Part shown: positions 13,401 through 21,412 of the stretch, piece by piece
Layout of the letters: every line of letters starts with the position of its first letter
Numbering within the stretch: the first letter of the stretch is position 1
From: Linyphia triangularis
Taxonomy: Eukaryota > Arthropoda > Arachnida > Araneae > Linyphiidae
Assembly (NCBI GenBank): GCA_963978545.1
Contig: OZ021725.1
Coordinates: 7,637,346-7,701,345, forward strand
Direction of reading: 5' to 3'
Length of the DNA stretch: 64,000 bases
The notes under the pieces: generated by a model
Told to the model about the DNA's origin: nothing
Databases searched by the model: none
Seen by the model: the letters and a program-made list of their open reading frames with translations, nothing else
Translations under genes and position numbers: made by a program

Positions 13401-13867
13401 GCGAGGTTACGGGTTCCGAGTCCCGTGTTAGGCATGGGTGTTTGTAAATGTATGTTGGCTTGTCTAATGACGAATGTTTCGGCGCATTATAGCCCTCGTG
13501 TTGCTGACGGCGCCAGATAATCTGAAAACAACCAACCAACCAAAACGAGTAGGGATGCATAAAAAAAAAAAAAAAAAATTTTTTTTATGCAATGCAATAA
13601 TTTTGTTACTCAGTTTCATTACATAAGGGTAATCGAAAGTAAAAATTAGAATGACTTTTGTAATTGCTATAACTAAAGCAGTGCTAATCGATTTTGAATC
13701 GAATTTTAAAAATTATTTTGTTTAATTTTTAGATTCCGAACATCAGGCATTCCCATCCAGGAATGGCGATCTACGTTGCAGCACGAATTGCTGTTCTGAG
13801 GGACGAGCCTTTAGAAGATATTATCCGCCAAACGCGATACAATACGACTATAGTATATGGAATATAA
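684..13867 (+). CDS. TATDN2: TatD-family metal-dependent DNase, TATDN2-like (gene span, 5' partial)
   Basis: Five exons (684-843, 5395-5564, 7563-7692, 10785-10997, 13733-13867) join in compatible phases into about 268 codons ending at TAA 13865-13867. They form a complete TatD TIM-barrel nuclease domain. Expected metal and catalytic motifs appear in order: FVDTHCHLD (HxH), GCHPH, GEIGLDYS (Glu), VIHCRE (His), HLHCF (His) and ETDAPHF (Asp), then SHPGMA near the C-terminus. TatD proteins are metal-dependent 3'-5' exonucleases or endonucleases linked to DNA repair and fragmentation. The pattern around HCHLD, GCHPH and the C-terminal VYGI fits TATDN2 better than TATDN1 or TATDN3. Human TATDN2 has a long N-terminal extension; the matching exons should lie left of this window. 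A polyadenylation signal AATAAA is at 13896-13901. Ortholog assignment is from recalled family sequence; membership of TatD is close to certain. Confidence 0.9.
1022..1213 (-). repeat. Dispersed repeat, reverse copy
   Basis: The reverse complement matches 8560-8780 and 45778-45956 (for example GATGATGGCAAG, CCAAAATTTGATA, CCCGATTG). The family is not recognised; no terminal repeats are evident. Confidence 0.6.
1263..1692. repeat. AAAT-type tandem repeat with interspersed AATAAAATCTGAAT
   Basis: Runs of AAAT/AATA alternate with a short AATAAAATYTGAATAAAT motif. Long reading frames on the minus strand (for example 1221-1646) are translations of this low-complexity array and are not genes. Confidence 0.95.
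2270..3033 (-). mobile_element. Non-autonomous Helitron, copy 1
   Basis: On the minus strand the element starts TCTATATATTTAATAGGC and ends with the hairpin GGGGGCGAAGCCCCC followed by CTAG, inserted between A and T. These are Helitron hallmarks: 5' TC, a 3' hairpin, CTRR, and A/T insertion without target duplication. It is 764 bp and has no transposase frame. Copies 2 (34937-35698) and 3 (53126-53839) match along their whole length and lie in the same orientation. A GGTT tandem run (2752-2775) is longest here. Confidence 0.88.
4144..5389. repeat. 42-unit minisatellite, unit ~29-31 bp
   Basis: Each unit is a T8-T12 tract plus (G)ACTAATAGAAGTATTTATC. I count about 42 copies with few substitutions (GAAATA variants, one GTCTAATAG). 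The array runs directly into the acceptor of the exon at 5395, so the last unit supplies the polypyrimidine tract and a CTAAT branch-point candidate near 5361-5365. Confidence 0.97.
5395..5564 (+). CDS. TATDN2: TATDN2-like exon b (GCHPH / GEIGLDYS)
   Basis: The acceptor ATACAG ends at 5394, directly after the last unit of a T-rich minisatellite. The donor GTACTA follows at 5565. The exon carries GCHPHYAELY and GEIGLDYSK, the second metal-site region with its conserved Glu. It starts in phase 0 and ends two bases into a codon, completed by the G at 7563. Confidence 0.93.
5565..7562 (+). other. Intron of TATDN2-like gene, mostly satellite
   Basis: It consists mainly of a tandem array with a unit near 145 bp (5757-7364). 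A homopolymer G run is near 5669. The remaining 200 bases before the acceptor are unremarkable. Confidence 0.8.
5757..7364. repeat. Satellite array, unit ~145 bp, about 11-12 copies
   Basis: The phrase CAGTTTTGGCACCAATC recurs near 5903, 6057, 6202, 6342, 6489, 6777, 6926, 7062 and 7208, with variants at 5758 and 7357. Units also share AGATCAGTATGGGTCATC and GGTGGTCATAGGATTATC. Reading frames inside it are repeat translations. Confidence 0.95.
7563..7692 (+). CDS. TATDN2: TATDN2-like exon c (LVIHCREA)
   Basis: The acceptor is TTTAAG ending at 7562 after a T tract; the donor is GTAACT at 7693. One base plus 43 codons encode the segment ending LPLVIHCREANQDAMNIMKE. The His in VIHCRE is a conserved TatD metal ligand. 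The residues before it (TQHRVFRRQL) match the family's helix between strands. Confidence 0.92.
7870..8510 (+). repeat. Two tandemly placed copies of a dispersed repeat
   Basis: Copies at about 7870-8060 and 8180-8510 share GTGTTTGCAYCTAATTTTAAAT and CTTTTATTTATTCTGATT. Further copies are at about 45540-45740 and 63170-63440. A poly-C run (8139-8149) sits between the two. The class is unknown. Confidence 0.7.
8560..8780 (+). repeat. Dispersed repeat, forward copy
   Basis: It matches 45778-45956 plus 47571-47620 and the reverse complement of 1022-1213. Shared words include GATTGGATGATGGCAAG, TTGACATCGAA and ACACAAAATCGAA. Confidence 0.65.
9454..9806 (+). mobile_element. CAGGGATGA-type MITE, copy 1
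   Basis: It starts CAGCGATGAGAGTGATCAG and ends CTGTCATCCCGG. The internal sequence (GGAAGGATGATTCAATAATT, TTTCTCATACTATATAA) matches copies at 12405, 34551 and 37290. Both ends are mutated relative to the others. No clean target duplication. Confidence 0.75.
9772..9928 (+). repeat. Direct duplication, left arm
   Basis: This stretch (end of the MITE plus GATTATTAACACGGAAAATA through CATTTACAGCGTTACAGAG) recurs at about 10583-10740 with few changes. A foldback element lies between the two arms. Confidence 0.85.
9929..10569. mobile_element. 641-bp foldback (palindromic) element
   Basis: The left end GAGAGGCGACTGCA and its continuation are repeated in inverted form up to 10569, with arms of roughly 300 bp meeting near 10250 (TACGTCACTGATGACGTA). 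The palindrome breaks exactly outside 9929 and 10569. There is no coding frame. Superfamily not assigned. Confidence 0.88.
10583..10740 (+). repeat. Direct duplication, right arm
   Basis: Counterpart of 9772-9928. It ends about 45 bases before the acceptor of the exon at 10785, so this is likely the original intron end and the left arm the duplicate. Confidence 0.8.
10785..10997 (+). CDS. TATDN2: TATDN2-like exon d (HLHCF / ETDAP)
   Basis: The acceptor is CCCCCCAG ending at 10784; the donor is GTAAGT at 10998. Exactly 71 codons encode YVIHLHCFTDS (metal-binding His) and LLLETDAPHFEPEN (catalytic Asp). The intron just upstream carries a direct duplication and a foldback element. Confidence 0.93.
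11551..12280 (+). mobile_element. TTAA-flanked 730-bp MITE, copy 1
   Basis: Ends are TTAAGGGGGTCCAGTACCGA and, inverted, a TTTCGGTACC...TTAA end. It is nearly identical across its length to 60044-60771. TTAA flanks suggest piggyBac-type (or Kolobok-type) integration. No transposase is visible. Confidence 0.8.
12405..12786 (+). mobile_element. CAGGGATGA-type MITE, copy 2
   Basis: It starts CAGGGATGAGAGTGATCAG and ends GGCATCCCTGT. A 5-bp duplication AAATT flanks it (12400-12404 and 12787-12791). Confidence 0.85.
12925..13665. repeat. Dispersed repeat (copy 3), interrupted by a SINE
   Basis: It corresponds to 1-625. The SINE at 13359-13541 splits it; removing the SINE and one AAAACGAGTAGGG copy restores continuity. 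An internal G-rich stretch (13027-13093) is a GGGAGGTGG tandem run. Confidence 0.7.
13359..13541 (+). mobile_element. tRNA-derived SINE, family 1, copy 1
   Basis: The head reads CCGACCAAACTGTATAGTGG with an A box (GTGGTTAGCGTGC) and a B box region (GGGTTCCGAGTCCC). The tail ends in AACC repeats. The flanking 13-bp duplication AAAACGAGTAGGG is perfect. The polymerase III boxes and target duplication support a SINE rather than a tRNA gene. Confidence 0.92.
13733..13867 (+). CDS. TATDN2: TATDN2-like terminal exon
   Basis: The acceptor is TTTTTAG ending at 13732. The exon encodes 44 residues starting IPNIRHSHPGMAIYVAARIA and ending TTIVYGI, then TAA. SHPG and a final V/L-Y-x-I are usual at the TatD C-terminus. 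Confidence 0.93.
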   Translation: MPNIRHSHPGMAIYVAARIAVLRDEPLEDIIRQTRYNTTIVYGI

Positions 13868-13895
13868 CTTATTTTGTACACCACTTAAACGTGTT

Positions 13896-13901
13896 AATAA
13901 A
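13896..13901 (+). terminator. Polyadenylation signal of the TATDN2-like gene
   Basis: AATAAA lies 29 bases after the stop codon. A second AATAAA at 13950-13955 could serve as an alternative. Position is the only evidence. Confidence 0.6.
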
Positions 13902-14513
13902 ACACCTTTTTGAAGAAAAAAAAAAACTTTTTGAAGTGGTGAATGCTGCAATAAATAAAGAATTGTTTCTCTTATTTTACCAATGTTCTGGTGTTTTTAT
14001 TTTCTAAAAGTAGATAGTGTGTTAAATAAAAAAATTTAAAAATCCAGTGATTTTTTATTTTTTTTTGCCTAACTCTGATTCCAAACTAATCTTGATTGTA
14101 CATATGTCAGTCACGATTGAAATTGTACCTTCCATAGGTCAAAAACTACCCTATCAGTTTTAAGGCAACTCCAAAGGTATAACTTGGTTGAAAGTCTAAT
14201 CAGTCCTACAGAAATTCGGACATTCGCATAGCATGTGTTTGTAAGCTATAGAAACGGTCGTGTTTCTTTAACACGTCAGTCATCTGTGACTGACAATTAA
14301 CTTTCCGCTTAAGCCGCATCAGTTACCAGTGACTGACAGTGTAAAATGTGATATAAAACTAAAAAATTTACATTGTTTTAAATACTGAAAATTTACTGTA
14401 TTTTTATTTATTACAGGATTGTATCATTATTGATACAATGCAGCGTGCATGGCTTGACGGGGATTTTCTTAAAAATATATGAGCATGTTATATAGTTCAA
14501 CGTGTTAATAAGG

Positions 14514-14741
14514 TATTAAACTCCAACTTAACTTGACATCACTAGACGATAGATCTTCAGCGTGCTCATAGGCAATTAATCCATTTTAGCGGAGTGATGA
14601 CATAATTCACGCCAAACCTTATAGCCTTTTGTTCTCTACAGGGTTGTGGTTTGGCGAGCATTATGCTTTCACGCCGCCAAAATGGATGAGCACTGTGGCG
14701 ATCTACCGTCTAGTGATGTCAAGTTAAGTTGAAGTTTAATA
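14514..14741. mobile_element. TA-type foldback MITE, copy 1
   Basis: It starts TATTAAACTCCAACTTAAC and ends in the inverted form GTTAAGTTGAAGTTTAATA. The interior includes CGCCAAACCTTATAGCC. Copy 2 at 15914-16153 matches throughout. The TA-rich termini suggest Tc1/mariner-type insertion. Confidence 0.85.
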
Positions 14742-14789
14742 TAGCTAGTATTAGTGAAAAGAATGGTTATGACATCAAAGGGAATCTTC

Positions 14790-15100
14790 AATTATTTTTT
14801 TTTTACTATTATACCAAGTCATCGTCTTCTTCCACCCAACGGAAGAATCGATGTTTTGCTCTCTAGGCTACGCACAAAAACTTATCCCTCAAATTCCATA
14901 CTTTTGAAATTCAATCTCGGTATCTTTTCCAGATTGCCCTTTTTTTGCAGCAGTGAACTATCTACCGAACATATCGTTTTAACGTGCCATAGCTTCGAAG
15001 ATGCAAGAGAGAAACTCAGAAATTCTCTGGGTTCAGTTCCCATTTCCTTCTCTGGGATTTTCAATCTCTCAGAAGATGCTTTAATTAAAACTAGAGCTCT
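14790..15100 (+). pseudogene. LINE (non-LTR retrotransposon) ORF2 3' fragment
   Basis: The frame 14754-15245 translates here with VLLSRLRTKTYPSNS, PFFCSSELSTEHIVLTC and ARALG-like tail text. This resembles the C-terminal zinc-knuckle/RNase H-proximal end of arthropod Jockey/I-type pol proteins (xxLSRLRTGH... C..C...E.T..H....C). The conserved CPxC pattern is degraded. No start or RT domain is present. The frame beyond 15100 belongs to the adjoining SINE. Confidence 0.6.
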
Positions 15101-15101
15101 T

Positions 15102-15273
15102 GGGTTGGTTGTATTCAGATTATCTGGCGCCGTCAGCAACACGAGGGTTATAATACGCCGAAACATTCGTCATTTGACAAGCCAACATACATTTACAAAC
15201 ACCCATGCCTTTTACGGGACTCGAAACCGCAACCTCGCGGTCTAGAAGCTAGCACGCTAACCACCATACCGTT
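15102..15273 (-). mobile_element. tRNA-derived SINE, family 1, copy 2 (reverse)
   Basis: The reverse complement contains TATGGTGGTTAGCGTGCTAG and the shared 3' region CAGATAATCTGAATACAACC. It abuts the LINE fragment. Its B box differs (TTTCGAGTCCC). Confidence 0.88.
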
Positions 15274-15913
15274 TAATCCTCTTTATTTTCTAATATAGAA
15301 GTTATTTCAACTCAGGAATAATGAGATAAAGCAGCCAGTAGGCGAGCAAAAATCTCACACCACCCAATCAATCATTTTATAAACTAATTACAAGCAATAT
15401 TTTAACTAGCTTTACATTTTTTAATTGAAAAAATTATTTGTAACACATTTATGGTTACATTATAACAGATCTATATACATGACAACCTTACAGACTTGAT
15501 TTCCGTTTGAATATTTGAAAACAAAAAGGCAACAAGGTCGGTGTGATTCATTAAACAATGTACTTGGTTTATATTTGAAGAAATTCATACGATTTAGAAT
15601 TTATGAAAGATTATGAACTAAAAAAATAGTTGCGAAATAGCGATTCATATGACAGTTGTATATTTTGTACCTTGTAGTTGTATATTATGTACCTAATCAA
15701 AGGAATCACCTGGGAAGCAGTTTTTTATTTTAATAATATTGGTAAAATTTAAATTTTTGAAATGGATTGGCATAATTTATCGCTCTTTTTGTTTTCAAAC
15801 AACGTCAAAATTGTGAGCTTGGCTACTTTTAACACGAATCTTCTCAAGTCCCCAAACTTGAAATTTTTAATAGTTGACAGTTTTGGTACTCGTACATACA
15901 ATAAAAGATACTA

Positions 15914-16153
15914 TACTAAACTTCAACTTAACTAGACATCACTTAGACGGTAGATCGTCACGTGCTCATAGGTATTTAATCCTTTTTGGCGGAGTGAAGA
16001 CATAATTCTCGCCAAACTTTATAGCCTTTTGTTCTCTATAGGGTTGTGGTTTGGCGAACATTATGCTTTCACGCCGCCAAAATGGATTAAATGCCTATGA
16101 GCACTGTGACGATCTACGGTCTAAGTGATGTCTAGTTAAGTTGAAGTTTAGTA
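15914..16153. mobile_element. TA-type foldback MITE, copy 2
   Basis: The ends TACTAAACTTCAACTTAAC and GTTAAGTTGAAGTTTAGTA are near-perfect inverted repeats about 60 bp long (including AGACGGTAGATCGTCACG against CGTGACGATCTACGGTCT in reverse). It is flanked by TA. Confidence 0.88.
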
Positions 16154-16349
16154 TAACTTTTGTATAAGCTAGCCACAATTTCTGCCGGAGAAGCACGTAA
16201 CTTTTTTATTACAGGCATAACATCACTAATAAAAGTTCATTATAAAAATTGGACAGCAAAATTTGCAGTAGTTTTTCACACTAAACTCTACAACTTAAGA
16301 AGTTTTTATAAGATAGCTTATATTTACTTGAAAATATAAATAATAATAA

Positions 16350-16641
16350 GGGCTCCCGATAGCCTAGGCGGTAGAGTATCGAGCTCGTAACCGGAGGGTT
16401 GCGGGTTCTGTCCTCGATTCGTCAAATATCGGTGTGTACCTAATGGGAGCTGGTGCACATTAAATCTGTCGTGGCCTCAATGTCCTCTCGTTGGTGTGGT
16501 GGGGTCGGAGAGAGGGGTTTACACTAGAAGATTTCGATCTCGTATTCTTCTAGATGCTCAAAATTACGAGACGTATTTGGCTGTGTTAAGCACTTTATAA
16601 GTGGCAGAAATAGACAGTCGGTGGTTTCAAAACAAACAAAC
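16350..16641 (+). mobile_element. tRNA-derived SINE, family 2
   Basis: The head GGGCTCCCGATAGCCTAGG has an A box (TAGCCTAGGCGGTAGAG) and a weak B box (GGGTTCTGTCC). The body ends with AAGTGGCAGAAATAGACAG and CAAAACAAACAAAC. The 14-bp duplication ATAAATAATAATAA flanks it (16336-16349, 16642-16655). Its 3' tail recurs alone at 61591-61633. Confidence 0.9.
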
Positions 16642-16989
16642 ATAAATAATAATAAAAAAAAAAAAAACTATTTTACCTTCAAATTTTTTTATTACTGATG
16701 TTATTCTTGTGATAAAATTTCATAATTTTCAAAGCAATACTCCAGCAGCATATATTGCGGTTGAAAATATAAAGCATCAGTTCCATGGGGTTGGGACTGA
16801 CCAACGTTACCTCTTAACATGACAAATTAATCTGAATTCGATGTGAAAAAAAAAATCACGACCTTCGTAAACAAATTTAAGCTAAACCCAACCCAATTAA
16901 TTTTAAAATAAAGATAGTTCAAATTTCGATTAGTTTTTATCAGTTCGAATTCAAATTTTATTATGTTTCAGTTTGCCTTTCTTATTATA

Positions 16990-17381
16990 CAGTAGTCCTG
17001 ATTATCCGAGTTAATGTGGACCAAGACCAACTCGGATAACCGAAAAACTCGGTTAAAGCGAAAATTAAAAATAAAATAAATCGCATCGGTTTAAATGTAT
17101 GTTTTGACAAGTACAAATGTTATACTATAGGTAAACCACATGCAATTAATAACATATAGTAATGCTTAAAGAGTTCTCTTACTTAAGCCTTAAGACCTTG
17201 AGCGACGCGATAGGAGGAGCAGTGTCATACAATGAAAAGGAATGTAAACATTTTTTTTTCTTGAGTGTTTGAGAGATCAAGTACCAATTTTTTTCGGTAC
17301 TAGATTTGACAAAGGGAAATGGGTAAAAAGATATTATCTGGCTCGGTTAAAGCGGAAACTCGGATAACCGGGGTTTTACTG
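16990..17381. mobile_element. pogo/Tigger-type MITE
   Basis: It starts CAGTAGTCCTGATTATCCGA and ends, inverted, CTCGGATAACC...TTACTG, flanked by TA on both sides. CAGT ends with TA duplication and a repeated subterminal 'ACTCGGATAACCGAAAAACT' motif fit pogo/Tigger elements. No coding sequence remains. Confidence 0.82.
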
Positions 17382-17681
17382 TATTTCTAATGTCCTTGAA
17401 TTTCATACCTTCTTGGAAAGAGAAATATTCTCATACTTTGGTGTTGATTATAGTAGACTCCCTGTCGAAATTACTATAACCGATAAATATTCTTTTTCCA
17501 TTTATTATATATTTCTTTGCAGTAAGTTCCTTCTTAACAAAATAATTATAAAGGTCCAAGGGCGCAATTGACAATTATAGAAAATTTGTACGTTGTAGTA
17601 CTTTCCATTCTCGAGTTATGCTCTCTTGCTTACCAAACATGTTTTTAATCCTTTTCTTATAATTTTTTTTTGTTTTACAGG

Positions 17682-17764
17682 AAACGATTTGACACAACGC
17701 AGAAGAAATACAAAGAGACTTCCAAAGATGCTGGGAAGAATGACAAAGAACACTCAGAAAAATA
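17682..17764 (+). other. Exon-like orphan ORF (possible terminal exon)
   Basis: A strong acceptor (T-rich tract, TTTTACAG ending 17681) precedes one base plus an open frame reading KRFDTTQKKYKETSKDAG and ending in TAA, with AATAAA overlapping the stop. It looks like a short charged last exon, but I see no upstream exon in the preceding 3.8 kb and do not recognise the product. It may be an alternative 3' exon, an isolated pseudo-exon, or chance. Confidence 0.25.
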
Positions 17765-18184
17765 AACATATTTCATGTAGTATATTAAAAATGAAGCGAG
17801 AAATGTAGAAGATTAAAATAATTTTTAAGAAATATTCATTTCCCCCAAGCGGTAGTATTCATATGCGATTTCGAATTTTTTTTATAATCTGCTTAGCCAA
17901 AATGTGCATCATTCATGCTGTTTGAAATATATATATATATTTTATTTTGTTAAATCAGTGGCCAAAAGAAAATCAATTTGCAATAACATTAAGTTTAAAA
18001 TACTATTTCTTAAAAGGCTACTAAAGGTTGAGATTCTCGCCTTTATAGTTTGATATCTTGGGATATCAAACTACTGCCTGCCGAAGAAAACTTACGAGAT
18101 TCTTTCCACAGTGCTACCTTTTTTCACATAGGCACGCATAGTTATGCAGAAATTTAAAAATGTGATTTTTTTTATATAATTATG

Positions 18185-18390
18185 TGTATTTATAAATTTA
18201 AGTAAGAAAATATGATTCTTAACATCGGATGACGGCCAAAATGATCTTAGGAAATGTTTAAAGCAATTTTAAGTGCAATTTTTTTTTTTATTACTATGTA
18301 AATTTAGGTAAGGAAATATTATTTTTAACTCTAGATGATGTCCAAAATGATCATGTGAAATGTTTAGCACCATTTTAAGAGCAAATTGTC
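18185..18390. repeat. Local direct duplication (~100 bp, two copies)
   Basis: TAAATTTAAGTAAGAAAATAT... and TAAATTTAGGTAAGGAAATAT... are followed in both copies by GATG-CCAAAATGATC and GAAATGTTTA-GCA. The copies are about 110 bases apart. Confidence 0.7.
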
Positions 18391-18965
18391 TTAGAAATCT
18401 GAAAATTTAAAAATTGCAATGCAATCATAGTAGTACTTCGGAAAGACGTATATATGAGCCTGGGGAAGTTAATGCATTGACTTAGCGAGGCGTATATATA
18501 CGCCTGCTGCAGGGGCAGACAAGGGGTTAATGAATGAAATTCACGTAAAAAAGGTGGAAATTCGAGGAACTATAGCAAATCGGTTAAGTATAACTATTCA
18601 TGAAAATGTAATAAAGATGCGAATAATGTTAAGTTCAGACATGGCACAGTTCTCAAGCAAAAAAGCTGAAACTCGCGTGAAAACGATGAAAACCCAAATT
18701 TTTTCAATTCGGAAAGCAAATGGAACAATTCTAATGTATTGATCAATAGGTGAATCCAATTAACAGTCTAATTTTTTTTAGCTACATACAAAATACTAAA
18801 CTTCTCATAATAAGGATCAATACCTATACTCGCTATGAAAATGATCACTTAATGAAATGACAAACTGTTTCCATTTAATATCCATTACTATAAATAAAAA
18901 TTAAAGCAGCAAAAGACAAAACCAGATGGAGCCACCACATAGGGGATTGACACAAGGATTTCAAA

Positions 18966-19328
18966 CAGGGTTCCCACTTAAATCACCGAATGAAAATCAA
19001 TGACTTTTAAGGACCTAATTAATGTTTTTAAGGACCATTGAAAATTTGCTTTCAGGCATCATCTCTATACATAAATTTTTAATAAAGTATATTCTACCAA
19101 AAAAGTTACAAGTTGGTGGATGCATTCAAATATGTTGGAGCGCGGGGATAGCAAGACCGAGTTGTATTTTTAAAAATTTTGCAGTTGTCCACACAACAAC
19201 TGCAAAAATTAAGGACTTTTAAGGACCTCTAAGTATTTTCAAGGACTTTTAAGCACCTCTAAGCATTTTCAAGGCCTTGAAAACAAGTTAAAAAAGATTA
19301 AGCACTTTTAATGACCGTGGGAACCCTG
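18966..19328 (+). mobile_element. CAGGGTTCCCAC-type MITE, copy A
   Basis: Termini CAGGGTTCCCAC and GTGGGAACCCTG are inverted repeats. A perfect 5-bp duplication TCAAA flanks it (18961-18965, 19329-19333). The interior has the family's AAGGACTTTTAAGGACCTCT sub-repeats. Confidence 0.9.
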
Positions 19329-19364
19329 TCAAATATAAAATGAAATAGATGCTATTTTCCCGAG

Positions 19365-19498
19365 TTTGGAATTTATGTCATTTCGTTAAGTGATCATTTT
19401 TGTACCAACTCGCTGAATTTCAAGGTTTTTTACAAAGTAGGTTCTAAAATGAACTGGCTAGAAGATTGTAATATAGGAAATAAATCCTACTGGGAGTT
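19365..19498 (+). repeat. Duplicated segment, left copy
   Basis: It matches 20281-20414 (TTATGTCATTT, AAGTGATCATTTTTGTACCA, GAACTGGCTAGAAGATTGTA) and, more distantly, about 1800-1960 and the reverse of 18790-18880. It contains an empty version (CTACTGGGAGTT) of the MITE insertion site at 20415. Confidence 0.8.
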
Positions 19499-20279
19499 CA
19501 GGGTGGCCACAAAATTCAAGAAAAAAAGTTCCCTGATAATTCCCCGACAGATTTCTAAAAAATACCATGATTTTAGTGCAAACTTTTTTTTCAAATTTCT
19601 CCAATTTTCTTAGATTTTCCAGATGTCTAGACACCCTAATCAAATAGAACATGTATGCTAAAGAGATAATATGCAATTTTTTAAAAAATAGTTTTGCTGG
19701 TATGAGAAGTTTAAATTATTCCGTAACATTAAACTTCTAGTGGCTTACCACTACAAATCTCCACGTAGGTACATCGATATATATAAAACAACTGGATAGA
19801 CTGTTCCAATGTCAATGCAAAGAGAAAAACGCACTGGGGATTGTGAAGCTTTGCAAAGCTGGTGGGATGATTAACCAATCACAGTTCACTTTTATAGTTG
19901 GATGGGAATGCGAAAAAACCTTGTTAAGTGTTAGGAGTATATATTTTTTGCACATAATTACTAATTAAGGTCTACAATTGACATTTCTGCTGTGTACAAC
20001 CCAAAATTTTATTTTCAATCTTCACAATCTTTATTTTTTTTATCCCACCAATGGCATCTGGCAACGGCTTTATTTTCCCAAGGTTAAGCAGTTTATCCAG
20101 TTGTCTGTCTATTATCGATGCGTAAATAACGCCAAAATATGGATGAACGTGCCTTAAACAATACAAAATTTCCCTGACTTTCATGAAATTTTAGAAAGTT
20201 CCATGACATTTCCCTGATTTTTCCAGAATCAGAAAGCTCCCTGACATTTCCAGGTTTTCCCGGTTCTGTGGCCACTCTG
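19499..20279 (+). mobile_element. CAGGGTGGCCAC-type MITE, copy a (long)
   Basis: The ends CAGGGTGGCCACA and TGTGGCCACTCTG are inverted. Compared with copy b (26958-27360) it carries about 350 extra bases (near 19750-20100). It separates two duplicated segments. No target duplication is visible. Confidence 0.8.
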
Positions 20280-20280
20280 T

Positions 20281-20414
20281 TTTTAATTTATGTCATTTTG
20301 TTAAGTGATCATTTTTGTACCAACTCACTAAATTTCAAGGTCATTTACAAAGTAGTTTCTAAATGAACTGGCTAGAAGATTGTAACATAGGGAGTATAGG
20401 AAATTAATCTTACT
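20281..20414 (+). repeat. Duplicated segment, right copy
   Basis: Counterpart of 19365-19498. It is interrupted at 20415 by a MITE and resumes after it with GGGAGTTCCTCTTAA, as also found near 1945. Confidence 0.8.
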
Positions 20415-20965
20415 CAGGGTTCCCACTCAAATTACAGAATGAAAATCACTGACTTTTCAATGACTTTTAAGGACCTAAATAATGTTTTTTAAGGACGTTT
20501 GAAAATTTGTTTTCAGGCATCATGTCTATATAGAAATTTAATAAAGTATATTCTACCAAAAAAGTTACAAATTGGCACATCAGGGTTCCCACTCAAATCA
20601 CAGAATGAAAATCAATAACTTTTCAATGACTTTTAAGGACCTAATTAATGTTTTTAAGGACCTTTGAAAATTTGTTTTCAGGCATCAAGTCTGTATTTAA
20701 ATTTTTAATAAAGTATATTCTATCAAAAAAGTTACAAGTTGGTGGATGCGTAATACAAATATGTCGGAAAATTCCTATAAGGTGCAGATAAGTGGCGGTC
20801 ACGAGAGAACAGCAAGTCTGAGTTGTATTTTTATGAATTTTGCAGTTGGACAACATTTGTAAAAATTAAGGACTTTTAAGGACCTCCAAGCATTTTCAAG
20901 GACTTTAAAACAAGTTCAAAAATATTAAGCGCTTTTAATGACTTTCAATGACCGTGGGAACCCTG
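20415..20965 (+). mobile_element. CAGGGTTCCCAC-type MITE, copy B (internally duplicated)
   Basis: The element is flanked by TTACT (20410-20414, 20966-20970). Its 5' part is repeated: CAGGGTTCCCAC occurs at 20415 and again at 20581. The 3' end is the usual GTGGGAACCCTG. Confidence 0.9.
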
Positions 20966-21412
20966 TTACTGGGAGTTCCTCTTAAAAAAAGCTGAAATCA
21001 GTATTTCCTCTGAACTGTACCATGTATGAGAAATACGACACAAATAAGCAACATCAACAAGAATAAGTCACCAGTATAAGCGCTGCAGGCCGTTTTTATT
21101 TAAAAATAACTCTTACCCATTAGGTTGGTAGCATATCAATTACAAGAGTGAACAAAATGGGCTTCACAAGACGGGATGCTACTTAGGAACAGGAATAAAC
21201 CTTAGGATAAGCGAAAGAAAGGAAATCCACATAAAGAGGTTATAAACAGAATGCAACATTGTGGAGGTTAATAAAATACACAGAAATTAGCTATGTTAGG
21301 AACAAAGTGGTGATGAATAATAACAGGCTTGTTCTTAATTTTAGTTCATAGCAACAGTCATTCAACCAGAAGGCAATATGGAATGTTTACACCTAAAGTT
21401 AAATTACATTTT

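Larger units (their letters stand above)
10998..13732 (+). other. Intron of TATDN2-like gene
   Basis: It contains a short internally deleted copy of the window-start repeat (11181-11285), a 730-bp TTAA-flanked MITE (11551-12280), a CAGGG MITE (12405-12786), and a longer copy of the window-start repeat interrupted by a SINE (12925-13665). I see nothing coding. Confidence 0.75.

Noticed and set aside
13359..13440. tRNA genes at each SINE head
   Set aside because: A and B boxes are present, but each is followed by the same long body and AACC tail with target duplications, which marks SINEs. No acceptor-stem pairing was evident.
14754..15245. Single 163-aa gene
   Set aside because: It is a chance fusion of a LINE remnant and the complement of a SINE.
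18440..18528. piggyBac-like end (CAGACAAGGGGTTAA)
   Set aside because: Only one end could be found; no matching inverted TTAA end was visible nearby.
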